A DNA stretch of 64,000 nt from JAGQYH01 sp041393015 (lineage in GTDB: Bacteria > Bacteroidota > Bacteroidia > Chitinophagales > JADIYW01): the NCBI GenBank assembly GCA_041393015.1, contig JAWKKV010000001.1:1-64000 (forward strand), in the 5' to 3' direction. Each line of letters opens with the position of its first letter. Position 1 is the stretch's first letter. The notes beneath the pieces were generated by a model. It made no database searches. It was not told the DNA's origin and saw only the letters and a list, made by a program, of their open reading frames with translations. A program made the position numbers and the translations under genes. Positions 7,626-16,463 of the stretch are shown here, in pieces.

Positions 7626-10562
7626 ATGCCTAAAATTCTTTTACTATTTACACTAATTATTCTTTCTACTTCAATTTCTGCTAATGAAGATTATTGGCAG
7701 CAAAAAGTTGATTTCAATATAAGTGTTTCATTAGATGCTGTCAACAAAACTCTAGAAGGAGAGGTTCAAATGTTGTACCAAAATAACGCTGATCAACATT
7801 TAGATACCATTTGGATACATCTTTGGCCGAATGCGTATTCAAGATACAACACTGCTCTTGCTAAACAATTGTTGGAGAATGACAACCTAAATATGGATAT
7901 TCTTGATCGAGAAGATCTTGGTGCTATTGGAAAATTGGATTTTAAAGTAGATAGTAAAATGGTTGAATTTCATAAATTGGAAAAAGACCCAGATATAGGA
8001 TACATCGTATTGACATCTCCTTTATTACCCAACGAAAGCATTGAAATTTCGACTCCATTTAAAGTAAAAGTGCCTGCGTCTATTTCAAGAATGGGAACAG
8101 AAGATGGTTATTTTGCCATCACGCAATGGTTTCCTAAACCGGCAGTTTATGATCAAGATGGCTGGCACGCTATGCCTTATTTAGATCAGGGAGAATTTTA
8201 TTCGGAATTCGGTACATATCATGTAGAAATTACTGTTCCGGAAAATTATATTGTTGCAGCCACCGGACAGTTAACTGCAGAAAAGGAATTAGAAGGCGCT
8301 AAAACACTTATTTATGACCAAGAGAACATTCATGACTTCGCTTGGTTTGCGAGTCCTAATTTTAAAGTCGCAACCGAAAAAGTAAGCTTGCCTAATGGGC
8401 ATGAAGTAGATGTAAATACTTACTATTTAACCGACGAAGAAAGATGGCAAGAAGCTCATCGCTTTACTAAAAAATCTTTACTGCTTTTTTCAGACTTAAT
8501 AGGACCTTATCCATACAGCCATTGCACGGTGGTGGAAGGTCCGTTAAAAGCCGGTGGCGGAATGGAATATCCAATGATTACCATTTTGGATGATTACAAT
8601 GATGAAGCTTATTTAGAAAGTGTCATTGCGCATGAAGTAGCACACAATTGGTGGCAAGGTATTTTAGCGAGCAATGAACGTGACAACCCTTGGATTGATG
8701 AAGGTTTTACTTCTTACTATGAAAAACGATATAATAATGAGCATGCCTACATAGAATACCAACCTGCTACTATTGTTTCTGAACGAAAAGTGGCAAAATT
8801 CTTTGGTTTAGACGAAGTGACTTATGAATCGGGTGAAAAGATTTTACTAAGGCAAATAGAAAATAAGAATACACATCAGGCGGTAGGTTTACATGCTACA
8901 AAATTTACGGATGACAATTCCTATTTTTCGCTTTACGCAAAAGCTCCCCATCAAATCATCTATTTAGAAAATTATCTAGGCAGAACCCAATTTGATACTT
9001 GTATAAAATCATTTTTTGAAGCGTATCAATTTAAGCACATCCATCCAAATGATATTCAAACTCATTTTGAAAGTTGCTCAGGAAAAGATTTAAATTTTTT
9101 CTTTCAAGATTGGATAAATTCTGATGGAATTGTCAATGGAAAAATTGGAAAAGTTAGTAAAGAGGGCGAGAGTTTAAAAGTTGAAATCAAACAAACCGGA
9201 GAAGTTGTAATGCCTTTGCCGGTTACCATCATTAATGAAGATGGCGAGCAAACCATTTGGGTAGAAGGCGAAAGTACTTTTATTGATGTTCCTTCAGCAG
9301 GTTTAAAGGAGATTATAGTGGATAGGAAAAACCTTTCCATGGATTATCAACCAGCTGATAATTTTTATAAAACAAATGGCATTGGAAAGCTCGAAAAAGT
9401 AAGACCTCAATTATTTTTTAGTCTAGACAATCCTAAAAGAACCGAAATTTACTTTTCTCCAATGATGGCGGGGAATGCACATGACAAATTTATGCTGGGC
9501 TTAACCGTTTACAATCGTTTTTATCCTTCTAAAAATTTAGATTGGGACATCACCCCTTTGTATGCATTTGGTTCTAAACAGGTGAATGGCATATTTAATT
9601 TGAGCTATGCTCAGAATATTAGAAAAGACAGACATGTTCAGTTAAAATATGGTGTTCATTTTAAAACGTTTAGTTACGACAATCGCTCTTTTGGTGGCAG
9701 ATATATTAATGTAAGACCTACTTTATTGGTCACCATATTACCGGAGGATAGACGTAAAAAAATTACTCATCAATTGATTTACAAGCATCATCAAACTTGG
9801 AATGAATTGAATATTAGCAAAAGCGATGGGACGGATAGTATAACACAATACTCTCCATTATGGGTAGAGGAAATTGGTTATTCTTTTGAGAAAAAAGATA
9901 TTAAAACACCGGTAAACGCCTCCACCAATATGCAATTCAATAATGAGCATGCTAAGATTACGGCTACTACCAATGTTAAAGTGAGGTACGGCAAATTAGA
10001 TAGTTATTTTTCTACGCGATTCTGGATGTCAGCTTTTATAGCTAAGCAAGGCGATTTCGCTAGATCAAGTCAGTTTGGAACCAACTATTCAACAAATTTA
10101 GGAGGAAGAAATGGCAATAGAGATTATTTGTATGAAGATTACTACTTAGGCAGAAATGTGAGGGATGGTTTTTTATCCAACCAAATTGGCATGAATGAAG
10201 GTCAGTTTAAATTTGCACCAAGTTCTTTATTAACTTCTAATATTTTAGCCGCAAGTATCAATTTAAGGGCTGATTTTCCAAGTAAATGGATTCCTATTAA
10301 GTTGTATACAGATATTGGAATTATTTACACCAATGGTTTTGTGGCAGGCAATATTGAGAAAAAATCTTTGTTTGCTTTTCAAGCGGGTGCCATGCTTTCA
10401 TTGTTCAATGAAGCTTTGGAAGTTTATTTTCCTTTCGTCTCTTCTAATGATATAAAAGAATACTATGAATTGAACGCACCAAAATTCAAGCAACGCATCA
10501 GTTTCTCTATAGACTTAAACAAAATAAATCCGCATAAAATTGTAAATGAGTTTGAGTTGTAA
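7626..10562 (+). CDS. M1 family metallopeptidase, exported
   Basis: A zinc aminopeptidase-like protein of 978 residues. The signal peptide (MPKILLLFTLIILSTSISA) is followed by an M1 N-terminal beta domain. The exopeptidase motif appears as GGMEYPM in place of GAMEN. The zinc site is HEVAH at residues 336-340 with the third ligand Glu359, exactly 18 residues later. The last 390 residues or so are rich in alternating aromatic strands and have no M1 helical C-domain that I recognise; they may form a beta-sheet or barrel-like domain. The family removes N-terminal residues from peptides, and export suggests periplasmic or surface peptide use. Confidence 0.88.
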   Translation: MPKILLLFTLIILSTSISANEDYWQQKVDFNISVSLDAVNKTLEGEVQMLYQNNADQHLDTIWIHLWPNAYSRYNTALAKQLLENDNLNMDILDREDLGAIGKLDFKVDSKMVEFHKLEKDPDIGYIVLTSPLLPNESIEISTPFKVKVPASISRMGTEDGYFAITQWFPKPAVYDQDGWHAMPYLDQGEFYSEFGTYHVEITVPENYIVAATGQLTAEKELEGAKTLIYDQENIHDFAWFASPNFKVATEKVSLPNGHEVDVNTYYLTDEERWQEAHRFTKKSLLLFSDLIGPYPYSHCTVVEGPLKAGGGMEYPMITILDDYNDEAYLESVIAHEVAHNWWQGILASNERDNPWIDEGFTSYYEKRYNNEHAYIEYQPATIVSERKVAKFFGLDEVTYESGEKILLRQIENKNTHQAVGLHATKFTDDNSYFSLYAKAPHQIIYLENYLGRTQFDTCIKSFFEAYQFKHIHPNDIQTHFESCSGKDLNFFFQDWINSDGIVNGKIGKVSKEGESLKVEIKQTGEVVMPLPVTIINEDGEQTIWVEGESTFIDVPSAGLKEIIVDRKNLSMDYQPADNFYKTNGIGKLEKVRPQLFFSLDNPKRTEIYFSPMMAGNAHDKFMLGLTVYNRFYPSKNLDWDITPLYAFGSKQVNGIFNLSYAQNIRKDRHVQLKYGVHFKTFSYDNRSFGGRYINVRPTLLVTILPEDRRKKITHQLIYKHHQTWNELNISKSDGTDSITQYSPLWVEEIGYSFEKKDIKTPVNASTNMQFNNEHAKITATTNVKVRYGKLDSYFSTRFWMSAFIAKQGDFARSSQFGTNYSTNLGGRNGNRDYLYEDYYLGRNVRDGFLSNQIGMNEGQFKFAPSSLLTSNILAASINLRADFPSKWIPIKLYTDIGIIYTNGFVAGNIEKKSLFAFQAGAMLSLFNEALEVYFPFVSSNDIKEYYELNAPKFKQRISFSIDLNKINPHKIVNEFEL

Positions 10563-10574
10563 GGGGTATCTATC

Positions 10575-10632
10575 CATGACCTGTTAGGTTCGCACACATG
10601 ACCTGTTAGGTTCACGAACCTAACAGGTCATG
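10575..10632. repeat. REP element, left of the RAYT gene
   Basis: One half-unit (CATGACCTGTTAGGTTC, from about 10575) is followed by a full palindrome at 10597-10632 with 17-base arms and an AC centre. It lies between the convergent M1 peptidase and RAYT genes and matches the right-hand copy almost base for base. Confidence 0.9.
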
Positions 10633-10647
10633 TGTATATATATTGGG

Positions 10648-11280
10648 CTATGAACCTATCAGCTCGTGATAATACTCCTCCACAAAATTATCATGAAAAT
10701 TTTCAAATTCAGATCTTCCGCCAAACCAATCTATTACTTCGTTTCTTTTCAAATTAGTATAATCATCCGAAAGAAATAGTTTATAAGATGAATATTTCCA
10801 CTCATCTAGTTTGTTTACTAAACCATGATGTATAGGATTTCTATGTATATATCCTATAATTTGAGTATAATAAATATCATCAGATATTTGCTTACGTCTA
10901 TAGGGTAGCATAAATAACTTCCCTTTTCTATCTTTAAACTTATTAAACGTTCTAGTATAGCTATTAAAGAAATTACTGAATTTCTGATTGATGATGGCAT
11001 TCCAATCTTGGATATCATTGTCAAATTCCTTTTTTAACTCTGCCTCAGATTTAACTCTAATCAACAAATGAAAATGATTCGGAATTAAACAATAGGCATA
11101 GATATCTACAAAACATTCAAGAAATCTATCCAATTTCGAAAAGAACATATTATAGTCGCTGTCACTGACGAATAAGATTTCGTTTCCAACTGCTCTATTG
11201 TAAACATGATAAAAACGTTCCGGCTCCAATTTGTCTATATAATTCATACTTATAAGAGACAAAAACAGAGAAGATTCCAT
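10648..11280 (-). CDS. REP-associated tyrosine transposase (RAYT, Y1/IS200-like)
   Basis: It is predicted to nick and rejoin single-stranded REP hairpins through a 5'-phosphotyrosine. The 210 residues include the Y1 transposase core: RFYHVYNRAVG at 22-32, the HUH metal site NHFH (His69, His71) in CLIPNHFHLLIRV, and the helix IIGYIHRNP near 141-149, whose Tyr144 is the likely nucleophile. The C-terminus (WKYSSYKLFL) is typical of the family. Met12 (11247) is an equally good start. The gene looks intact. Confidence 0.9.
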   Translation of the reverse strand: MESSLFLSLISMNYIDKLEPERFYHVYNRAVGNEILFVSDSDYNMFFSKLDRFLECFVDIYAYCLIPNHFHLLIRVKSEAELKKEFDNDIQDWNAIINQKFSNFFNSYTRTFNKFKDRKGKLFMLPYRRKQISDDIYYTQIIGYIHRNPIHHGLVNKLDEWKYSSYKLFLSDDYTNLKRNEVIDWFGGRSEFENFHDNFVEEYYHELIGS

Positions 11281-11294
11281 AAAATTATTGCTTT

Positions 11295-11371
11295 AACCTG
11301 TTAGGTTCCAGCATCCGACCTGTTAGGTTCGCACACATGACCTGTTAGGTTCGCGAACCTAACAGGTCATG
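11295..11371. repeat. REP element, right of the RAYT gene
   Basis: Two half-units (AACCTGTTAGGTTC from about 11295 and GACCTGTTAGGTTC from 11317) are followed by a perfect 36-base palindrome at 11336-11371 centred on GC. The segment from 11317 repeats the left array, including the linker GCACACATGA. Confidence 0.9.
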
Positions 11372-11379
11372 TAGACGGA

Positions 11380-11745
11380 CTAATACCTCCCTAAATTCAA
11401 CATCACTAATGTGCAAGCATCTTGTGTCTCAATACCTTTAGCTTCTGCTAATTCTTGTAATTCTAAATTTTCCGTTCCCGGATTAAAGATGATTCTTTTG
11501 GGTGCTAAAGACAATATATAATTGTAGTATTCTACTTGACGGCGAGGATTGATATATAAAGTAACTGTATGAACATTTTCGATAGGTCCTAAATTCGTAA
11601 CCACATCAATGCCTTCAATTTTTCCTGCCCTAAAACCAACGGGAATCGCTTCAATTCCATTTTCTTTTAGTCTAACTACTGCTAAATTACTGTATCGGTC
11701 CGATTTAAGACTGGCGGCAAAAACTACTGTTCTTTTGTTTTTCAA
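11380..11745 (-). CDS. CoA-binding domain protein
   Basis: A single Rossmann-like CoA-binding domain of 121 residues, of the small stand-alone type (CoA_binding_2). Visible features are the first beta-turn (TVVFAASLKSDRYSNLA), the middle VTLYINPRRQ segment and the late RIIFNPGTEN and DACTLVML strands. No further domain is present. A TAG lies three codons upstream in frame and no ATG is available, so TTG at 11745 is the likely start. The cellular role of the family is not well defined. The gene lies between the REP array and dnaX. Confidence 0.8.
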   Translation of the reverse strand: MKNKRTVVFAASLKSDRYSNLAVVRLKENGIEAIPVGFRAGKIEGIDVVTNLGPIENVHTVTLYINPRRQVEYYNYILSLAPKRIIFNPGTENLELQELAEAKGIETQDACTLVMLNLGRY

Positions 11746-11805
11746 AGGTGACTATTTTGAAGTTAAACATGTTTTTGAGTGGATAAAGTTCCTGAATGCT
11801 TTGGA

Positions 11806-13590
11806 TCAATTATCATAATCAATATCTAAATCAAAGCGCTTTTGAAATTCAATCAAAGTTGGATTTTCTTTAGCCATATAGTCAAACAACTCTTTTGGAT
11901 GAGTTGGTTCTTCATCTTTTTCCTCTACAGATTCGTCTATCTCAATATCTATTCTTAAATGAAGATCCATACGTTTAAAGTACTCTCTAAAGTAACTCTT
12001 AATATGGCTTCCTTGCTGTGTAATAAAACCTTTTGACACATTGCTATAAACGGTTAAAACAACGGTGTTATCATCAGTAAGTTTTGGCACTAATGGTCGC
12101 GCATGAGAAATAAAATTAGATGGAAGGTCTTCTTGTTCCAACAATTCTTTCCATGCTTTATTCAATAAATCTTCCGATAAATCAATAGCCTTATCTAGTT
12201 CATCTTCATCAATGCTAAACTTACCATCTTTTAGGGCATTATTTAATTCAGACATTAATGATTTAGAAGGTGCTGAGGCTGCAGCTACTTCCTTTTTTGA
12301 TTCTTCCGGCCTTATAGTAGATGGAATTTCTTGCTTAGGTGTAGGCGCTTTTTCTTGAGTCGTTTCTTGAGCTACTTTAGTTGTAGCTTTTTCTTCTATT
12401 ACTACTTTCTTAATTGCCTTTTTAGGTGGCTCATCAGCTAGTGAAGGCTGCTGTTTTTTTTTTGCTTCGATATTTATCGATTGATCAACATCTAACAATC
12501 TATTGAGGAAGCAAATTTTCAATAAAGCTAATTCAACATGCAATCTCTTGTTTCTGGCCATTTTGTAGCCGGCATCACATTTGGAAGCCAAATCTAATGC
12601 ATTTAAAAGAAAAGATGTTTTAGTGATTTGTGCTTGTACTTTATATTTTTCAGCAATATCATCACTCACCTCTAGAAGCGGCAAAGTAGCTACTTCCTTA
12701 CACATCAATAAGTTTCTAAAATGCTCTGCTAAGCCTAAAATAAAGGTGTCTCCTTCAAACCCTTTTGACACTACATCATTAAAAGCTAATAAAACAGAAG
12801 CACTATCTTCTATTAATAATTGATCTGTTACTTTAAAGAAATATTCATAATCCAGAATATTAAGATTCTCAATTACACTAGCATAAGTGATGGCTCCTGT
12901 AGATGAACTCGCTATCTTATCAAAAATTGACAAAGCATCTCGCAAAGCTCCATCCGCCTTTTGAGCAATAATATGCAATCCTGCTTCCTCAGAAGTAATG
13001 CCTTCTTGCTCACAGATATGCTGTAAATGCTTTACTATATCATTGACAAAAATTCGCTTGAAATCAAATATTTGACAACGCGATAAAATAGTAGGAATAA
13101 TCTTATGCTTCTCTGTTGTTGCTAAGATAAATACCGCATATGGAGGAGGTTCTTCTAAGGTCTTCAAGAAAGCATTAAAAGCTGCTTGTGACAACATGTG
13201 AACCTCATCTATGATATACACTTTATATTTTCCGGCTTGTGGTGCAAAACGAACCTGATCGGTTAAGCTTCGCATGTCATCTACCGAGTTGTTCGAGGCA
13301 GCATCTAATTCGTGAATATTAAAAGATGCATTGCCATTAAATGACTCACAAGAACTACAAGTATTGCAAGGCTCCATATCTTCAGAAGCATTCTCACAAT
13401 TTATAGCCTTTGCTAAAATACGCGCGCAAGTAGTTTTACCGACACCTCTTGGACCGCAAAACAAAAAACTTTGCGCCAACTGATTGCTTTTTAAAGCATT
13501 CTTTAGCGTTTTAGTGACTTGTTCTTGCCCTACAACCTCTTCAAACTTCTGTGGTCTGTACTTCCTCGCTGAAACAACATATTGAGACAT
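11806..13590 (-). CDS. dnaX: DNA polymerase III subunit gamma/tau
   Basis: DnaX is the ATPase of the clamp loader and, in its long tau form, the scaffold that joins polymerases and helicase. The 594 residues show Walker A GPRGVGKTT (46-54), the zinc module Cys65, Cys75, Cys78 and Cys81, Walker B DEVHML (128-133), and domain III ending near residue 370. An acidic, Lys-rich linker and a C-terminal tau domain follow. At residues 376-379 the codons form a run of ten A that could yield a short gamma form (separate entry). A -7 element sits only about five bases before the start codon. Confidence 0.95.
   Translation of the reverse strand: MSQYVVSARKYRPQKFEEVVGQEQVTKTLKNALKSNQLAQSFLFCGPRGVGKTTCARILAKAINCENASEDMEPCNTCSSCESFNGNASFNIHELDAASNNSVDDMRSLTDQVRFAPQAGKYKVYIIDEVHMLSQAAFNAFLKTLEEPPPYAVFILATTEKHKIIPTILSRCQIFDFKRIFVNDIVKHLQHICEQEGITSEEAGLHIIAQKADGALRDALSIFDKIASSSTGAITYASVIENLNILDYEYFFKVTDQLLIEDSASVLLAFNDVVSKGFEGDTFILGLAEHFRNLLMCKEVATLPLLEVSDDIAEKYKVQAQITKTSFLLNALDLASKCDAGYKMARNKRLHVELALLKICFLNRLLDVDQSINIEAKKKQQPSLADEPPKKAIKKVVIEEKATTKVAQETTQEKAPTPKQEIPSTIRPEESKKEVAAASAPSKSLMSELNNALKDGKFSIDEDELDKAIDLSEDLLNKAWKELLEQEDLPSNFISHARPLVPKLTDDNTVVLTVYSNVSKGFITQQGSHIKSYFREYFKRMDLHLRIDIEIDESVEEKDEEPTHPKELFDYMAKENPTLIEFQKRFDLDIDYDN
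12454..12463 (-). other. A10 slippage site in dnaX
   Basis: The codons GCA AAA AAA AAA C contain ten consecutive A on the coding strand, right after the end of domain III. With one extra A the frame reads T-A-A-F-T-S then TGA (385 residues). With one A missing it reads N-S-S-L-H then TAG (383 residues). Both give a gamma-sized protein, as known for dnaX slippage in Thermus and frameshifting in E. coli. Confidence 0.65.
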
Positions 13591-13594
13591 GTAG

Positions 13595-13602
13595 CAAAGA
13601 TA
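13595..13602 (-). promoter_or_regulatory. dnaX -7 element (TATCTTTG)
   Basis: The minus strand reads TATCTTTG, ending four bases before the dnaX ATG at 13590. If transcription begins 4-7 bases after the element, the mRNA would be leaderless or nearly so. No -33 TTG is obvious. Confidence 0.5.
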
Positions 13603-13737
13603 GGATTTGAAACGCTATTTTCTCATTCTAAAAATTGAAATTTCAAATAATTATGTCTTAATTTCCGTTAGCATTTCATATGGGGCTATAATTTGGGGTT
13701 ATGGTTTCAATATTTGTTTTATCAGAAACCATTCACA

Positions 13738-14112
13738 ATGAGTATTACTGCTTCCTTTCATCTTTCCTTTGAAGTCTCTGACTATAAGATCTCTCAAATA
13801 TTCTACACTAAAGTTTTAGGCGGAAAAATATTAGTAGATAATGGAAAGTGGTGTAATATTGATTTGTATGGTCATCAAATAACATTGCATCACAACCCTA
13901 ATTTAGTACCGAGAGATCTTAGTAATTTTCATTGGGGTTTGAATATGAATTGGACAGACTTTGAAATCGTTTGTAACCGCCTTATTTCAGTTGAAGCACC
14001 ATTTATAAAGGTACCAGAAGTACAAAACAAAGGAACAGAAAACGAAAGAGTTAAAATGATCTTTCGCGATCCGGATGGTTACATATTGGAATTTAAAGTC
14101 TTTAAGGTATAA
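13738..14112 (+). CDS. VOC (glyoxalase-fold) family protein
   Basis: A single vicinal-oxygen-chelate domain pair of 124 residues. The N-terminal strand FHLSFEVSDYKISQIFY and the C-terminal IFRDPDGYILEFKVF are typical, with the conserved Glu in YILEF. The family includes glyoxalases, dioxygenases and antibiotic-binding proteins; the substrate cannot be read from the sequence. The frame is open to 13693, but the ATG at 13738 gives the canonical MSITASFHLSFEV start. It converges with the haloperoxidase gene, and only three bases separate the stops. Confidence 0.82.
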   Translation: MSITASFHLSFEVSDYKISQIFYTKVLGGKILVDNGKWCNIDLYGHQITLHHNPNLVPRDLSNFHWGLNMNWTDFEIVCNRLISVEAPFIKVPEVQNKGTENERVKMIFRDPDGYILEFKVFKV

Positions 14113-14115
14113 CTA

Positions 14116-16311
14116 CTATTGCACCACCACTGATGATTGGTAAGTTGCTCCTCCGTTACTCATTAATTTAACGACATACATGCCAGGCGTAATATTGTTA
14201 GATGAAACTCTTATTTGGTCATTGCCACTCACTTGATTTTTATAAACCAATTCTCCAATAGAATTGATAATTTCTAGAGTAAGTGCTTGCCCTTTAAATG
14301 GTGAGCTAATCGTTAAAGTATTGCCTGATTGAATAGGGTTAGGATAAACTTTTAAAGGATTGATCTTGGTTTCAAACAAAGCTGTACTTTGATCAAAATA
14401 AGCAGCTGCATAATCAAACGCTTCTATTCCTACTTTTTCGCCAATAATTCTCCCTGGCATATCATCTGCCGGAGGATGAATACCTCCCCAAATTCTGCTT
14501 AAACTACATTGATCCGATGCATCTCTATAAGTTGCCCATTGCAAGGTAATATCTTGACTTGGTCCTTCTTCAAATACTAAAAATTCGTTCTTTGGCGCTT
14601 CAAACTCTCCCATTCCACCTGGGAAAAAGGCATCACCAGTTAGCATTGTCATTACTTCTGCTGCCGCTCTAGAATAAGTAGAGTGACCTGATACAAAACC
14701 TGCAAATGGAGGTGTAATAAATGTTGGTCGTTGATATGGCCACCAATTTTCAGCTAAGATCCATCCTACTCCAGCTTCATCGATAGCAGCGCTATCAATA
14801 TAATCCGGACCTCTCCAAGTATATAACTTAATTTTATCTACATTCTCGTTATTGTCACCTGCTAAGTCATCTCCAGCCTCCACTAATTCAATCAAACCTT
14901 CCATTAATGGTAATCCATTTTCAGAGTAATTTGGTTTTGTATTATCTGAGCTTTGTCCTTGATCTGCCATATATCTAATGGCTGAGATAGGTCGAATATA
15001 ATCGTAATATCCCTTTATTCCCCATGAAGTAACCGCTACATCATGCATTGTTCCACCCATAATAAAATAGGCTTTAACATCCCATTCTAAATCATCTAAT
15101 ATTGGTCCTTCGCCTTTGAATCTCTTCTCAAATAATGGATGATCGTTTACATAATTTAGAAGTGTAAACCAATGTCCTGGAGGTGTTTCCGAATCCGGTC
15201 CATCTGCCCAAAATTCCGCTAATATTCTAGCATAATCTCCTCTTGGTACAATTTGTGGCTCATAAGGTTGCCCTGTAGCAGGATTTACCTCCCATCCTCT
15301 GCTTTGATCGCCACCATCCTCAAGGTTGTAAAAGTTAGGAAAATCAGCATAACTAGTTGGAAATTCAGGATTATTACCAATAGAGGCAGGTGAAACATCC
15401 CACATTACGCTATCAGCAGGATCTAAATGAGAAGCCCATACAGCTACTAATGTAAAATTCCAAATGTAATAATCTTTAGTGGCCGGATCATCAATGTAAG
15501 GAGGATGTCCAGGGTCGTGATATACACTGTAAAAATCTCCATTACTTTGATAAATATTTTGGTCAGATTCCTTTAAAGAAAAAGGATAAACACCGCCCCA
15601 TTCAGGGCTTAAAAATTTTGGTGTATTAATTGGAATAACGTTGCCGCTTTGATCGATAAAAGTTTGTAATGTTAATGGCTGCCAATGGTTGGGATCAACT
15701 ATATCAGGATTTCCAGGTTCTATTGGCACCAAAGTTGGATTAACTGGACTGTAGTATAAGTTACCATATTCTCCTGCTTCATTGGATCCATCCTGTAAGC
15801 CATAATCTATCATTTCAGAAGCAATATAATTACCTAGCGCGGCATAAGATCCAGTGCTATAATCTTTAGAAGTAAATGATACATCGTAACCTAATTCATT
15901 CATCAATGCAGCACAACGTGTTAAAGTAGCTGAAGCATTAGGTGAAAACTGAAAGCGATGTTGCAACATTCTATATACTGCATAACTGATGGCTTCTTCT
16001 TGCGCTTCTTGTACATTGGCAGGCGCTTGAATACCATTAAACTCACATTCGTAACCATGAACTGTTTTCCCTAGTAAATAAGTTTCTTCACCGCCCGGAC
16101 TTAAAGCTGCCCAAGCATCATACATAACGGCTGAAACATGAAACAAATTTCTAGCATGTATAGTAGGTCTAGCATAATCTTCTCTTATACTTTCTAACAA
16201 TACATCATTCCATTGACGAGCAACAGAATGTTGTGCATTAACTGTAAAAACACTAGTAATTAGTATCACCATTAGTAATACCAATTTGGAATGAAATTTA
16301 AATCTAAACAT
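14116..16311 (-). CDS. Secreted vanadium-dependent haloperoxidase / PAP2-like protein with T9SS sorting domain
   Basis: It is predicted to be a vanadate enzyme that oxidises halides with peroxide, or an acid phosphatase of the same fold. A signal peptide (MFRFKFHSKLVLLMVILITS and on to NAQ) opens the 731 residues. The vanadate/phosphate site includes IRP (in YDYIRPISAIRY), SGHSTYSRAAAEV with His543, and SRIWGGIHPPADDMPG. The last 75 residues (from about KVYPNP, ending SSVVVQ) are a type IX secretion sorting domain, so the protein is probably exported across the outer membrane. Family members with this architecture are common in marine Bacteroidota. Which activity it has is not decidable from sequence. 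Confidence 0.87.
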   Translation of the reverse strand: MFRFKFHSKLVLLMVILITSVFTVNAQHSVARQWNDVLLESIREDYARPTIHARNLFHVSAVMYDAWAALSPGGEETYLLGKTVHGYECEFNGIQAPANVQEAQEEAISYAVYRMLQHRFQFSPNASATLTRCAALMNELGYDVSFTSKDYSTGSYAALGNYIASEMIDYGLQDGSNEAGEYGNLYYSPVNPTLVPIEPGNPDIVDPNHWQPLTLQTFIDQSGNVIPINTPKFLSPEWGGVYPFSLKESDQNIYQSNGDFYSVYHDPGHPPYIDDPATKDYYIWNFTLVAVWASHLDPADSVMWDVSPASIGNNPEFPTSYADFPNFYNLEDGGDQSRGWEVNPATGQPYEPQIVPRGDYARILAEFWADGPDSETPPGHWFTLLNYVNDHPLFEKRFKGEGPILDDLEWDVKAYFIMGGTMHDVAVTSWGIKGYYDYIRPISAIRYMADQGQSSDNTKPNYSENGLPLMEGLIELVEAGDDLAGDNNENVDKIKLYTWRGPDYIDSAAIDEAGVGWILAENWWPYQRPTFITPPFAGFVSGHSTYSRAAAEVMTMLTGDAFFPGGMGEFEAPKNEFLVFEEGPSQDITLQWATYRDASDQCSLSRIWGGIHPPADDMPGRIIGEKVGIEAFDYAAAYFDQSTALFETKINPLKVYPNPIQSGNTLTISSPFKGQALTLEIINSIGELVYKNQVSGNDQIRVSSNNITPGMYVVKLMSNGGATYQSSVVVQ

Positions 16312-16428
16312 AGGGGTTTTATTGGATGATAGATAATATTTTTCTAAAGATATATTTTTTTAGCAATAACCTACCACTGATTGATGTCAGCTTTTTAATT
16401 ACTACTACATTTTGTTTATTAAAAATAA

Positions 16429-16452
16429 AAAAGGCGACCGAGGCCGCCTTTT
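16429..16452 (-). terminator. Rho-independent terminator after the acyl-CoA dehydrogenase gene
   Basis: The minus strand reads AAAAGGCG, an 8-base loop, then CGCCTTTT running on into more T. It starts 12 bases after the acyl-CoA dehydrogenase stop. Confidence 0.85.
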
Positions 16453-16463
16453 AAATTTATTTT

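Larger units (their letters stand above)
10578..11372. mobile_element. REP-RAYT unit
   Basis: A block of about 795 bases made of one transposase gene bracketed by two directly repeated REP arrays. Each array has a half-unit followed by a perfect or near-perfect 36-base palindrome, in the same orientation. RAYT proteins are single-stranded-DNA HUH enzymes that act on REP hairpins, so the gene and repeats form a plausible functional pair. I see no target-site duplication outside the arrays, so the exact ends are approximate. Confidence 0.75.
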
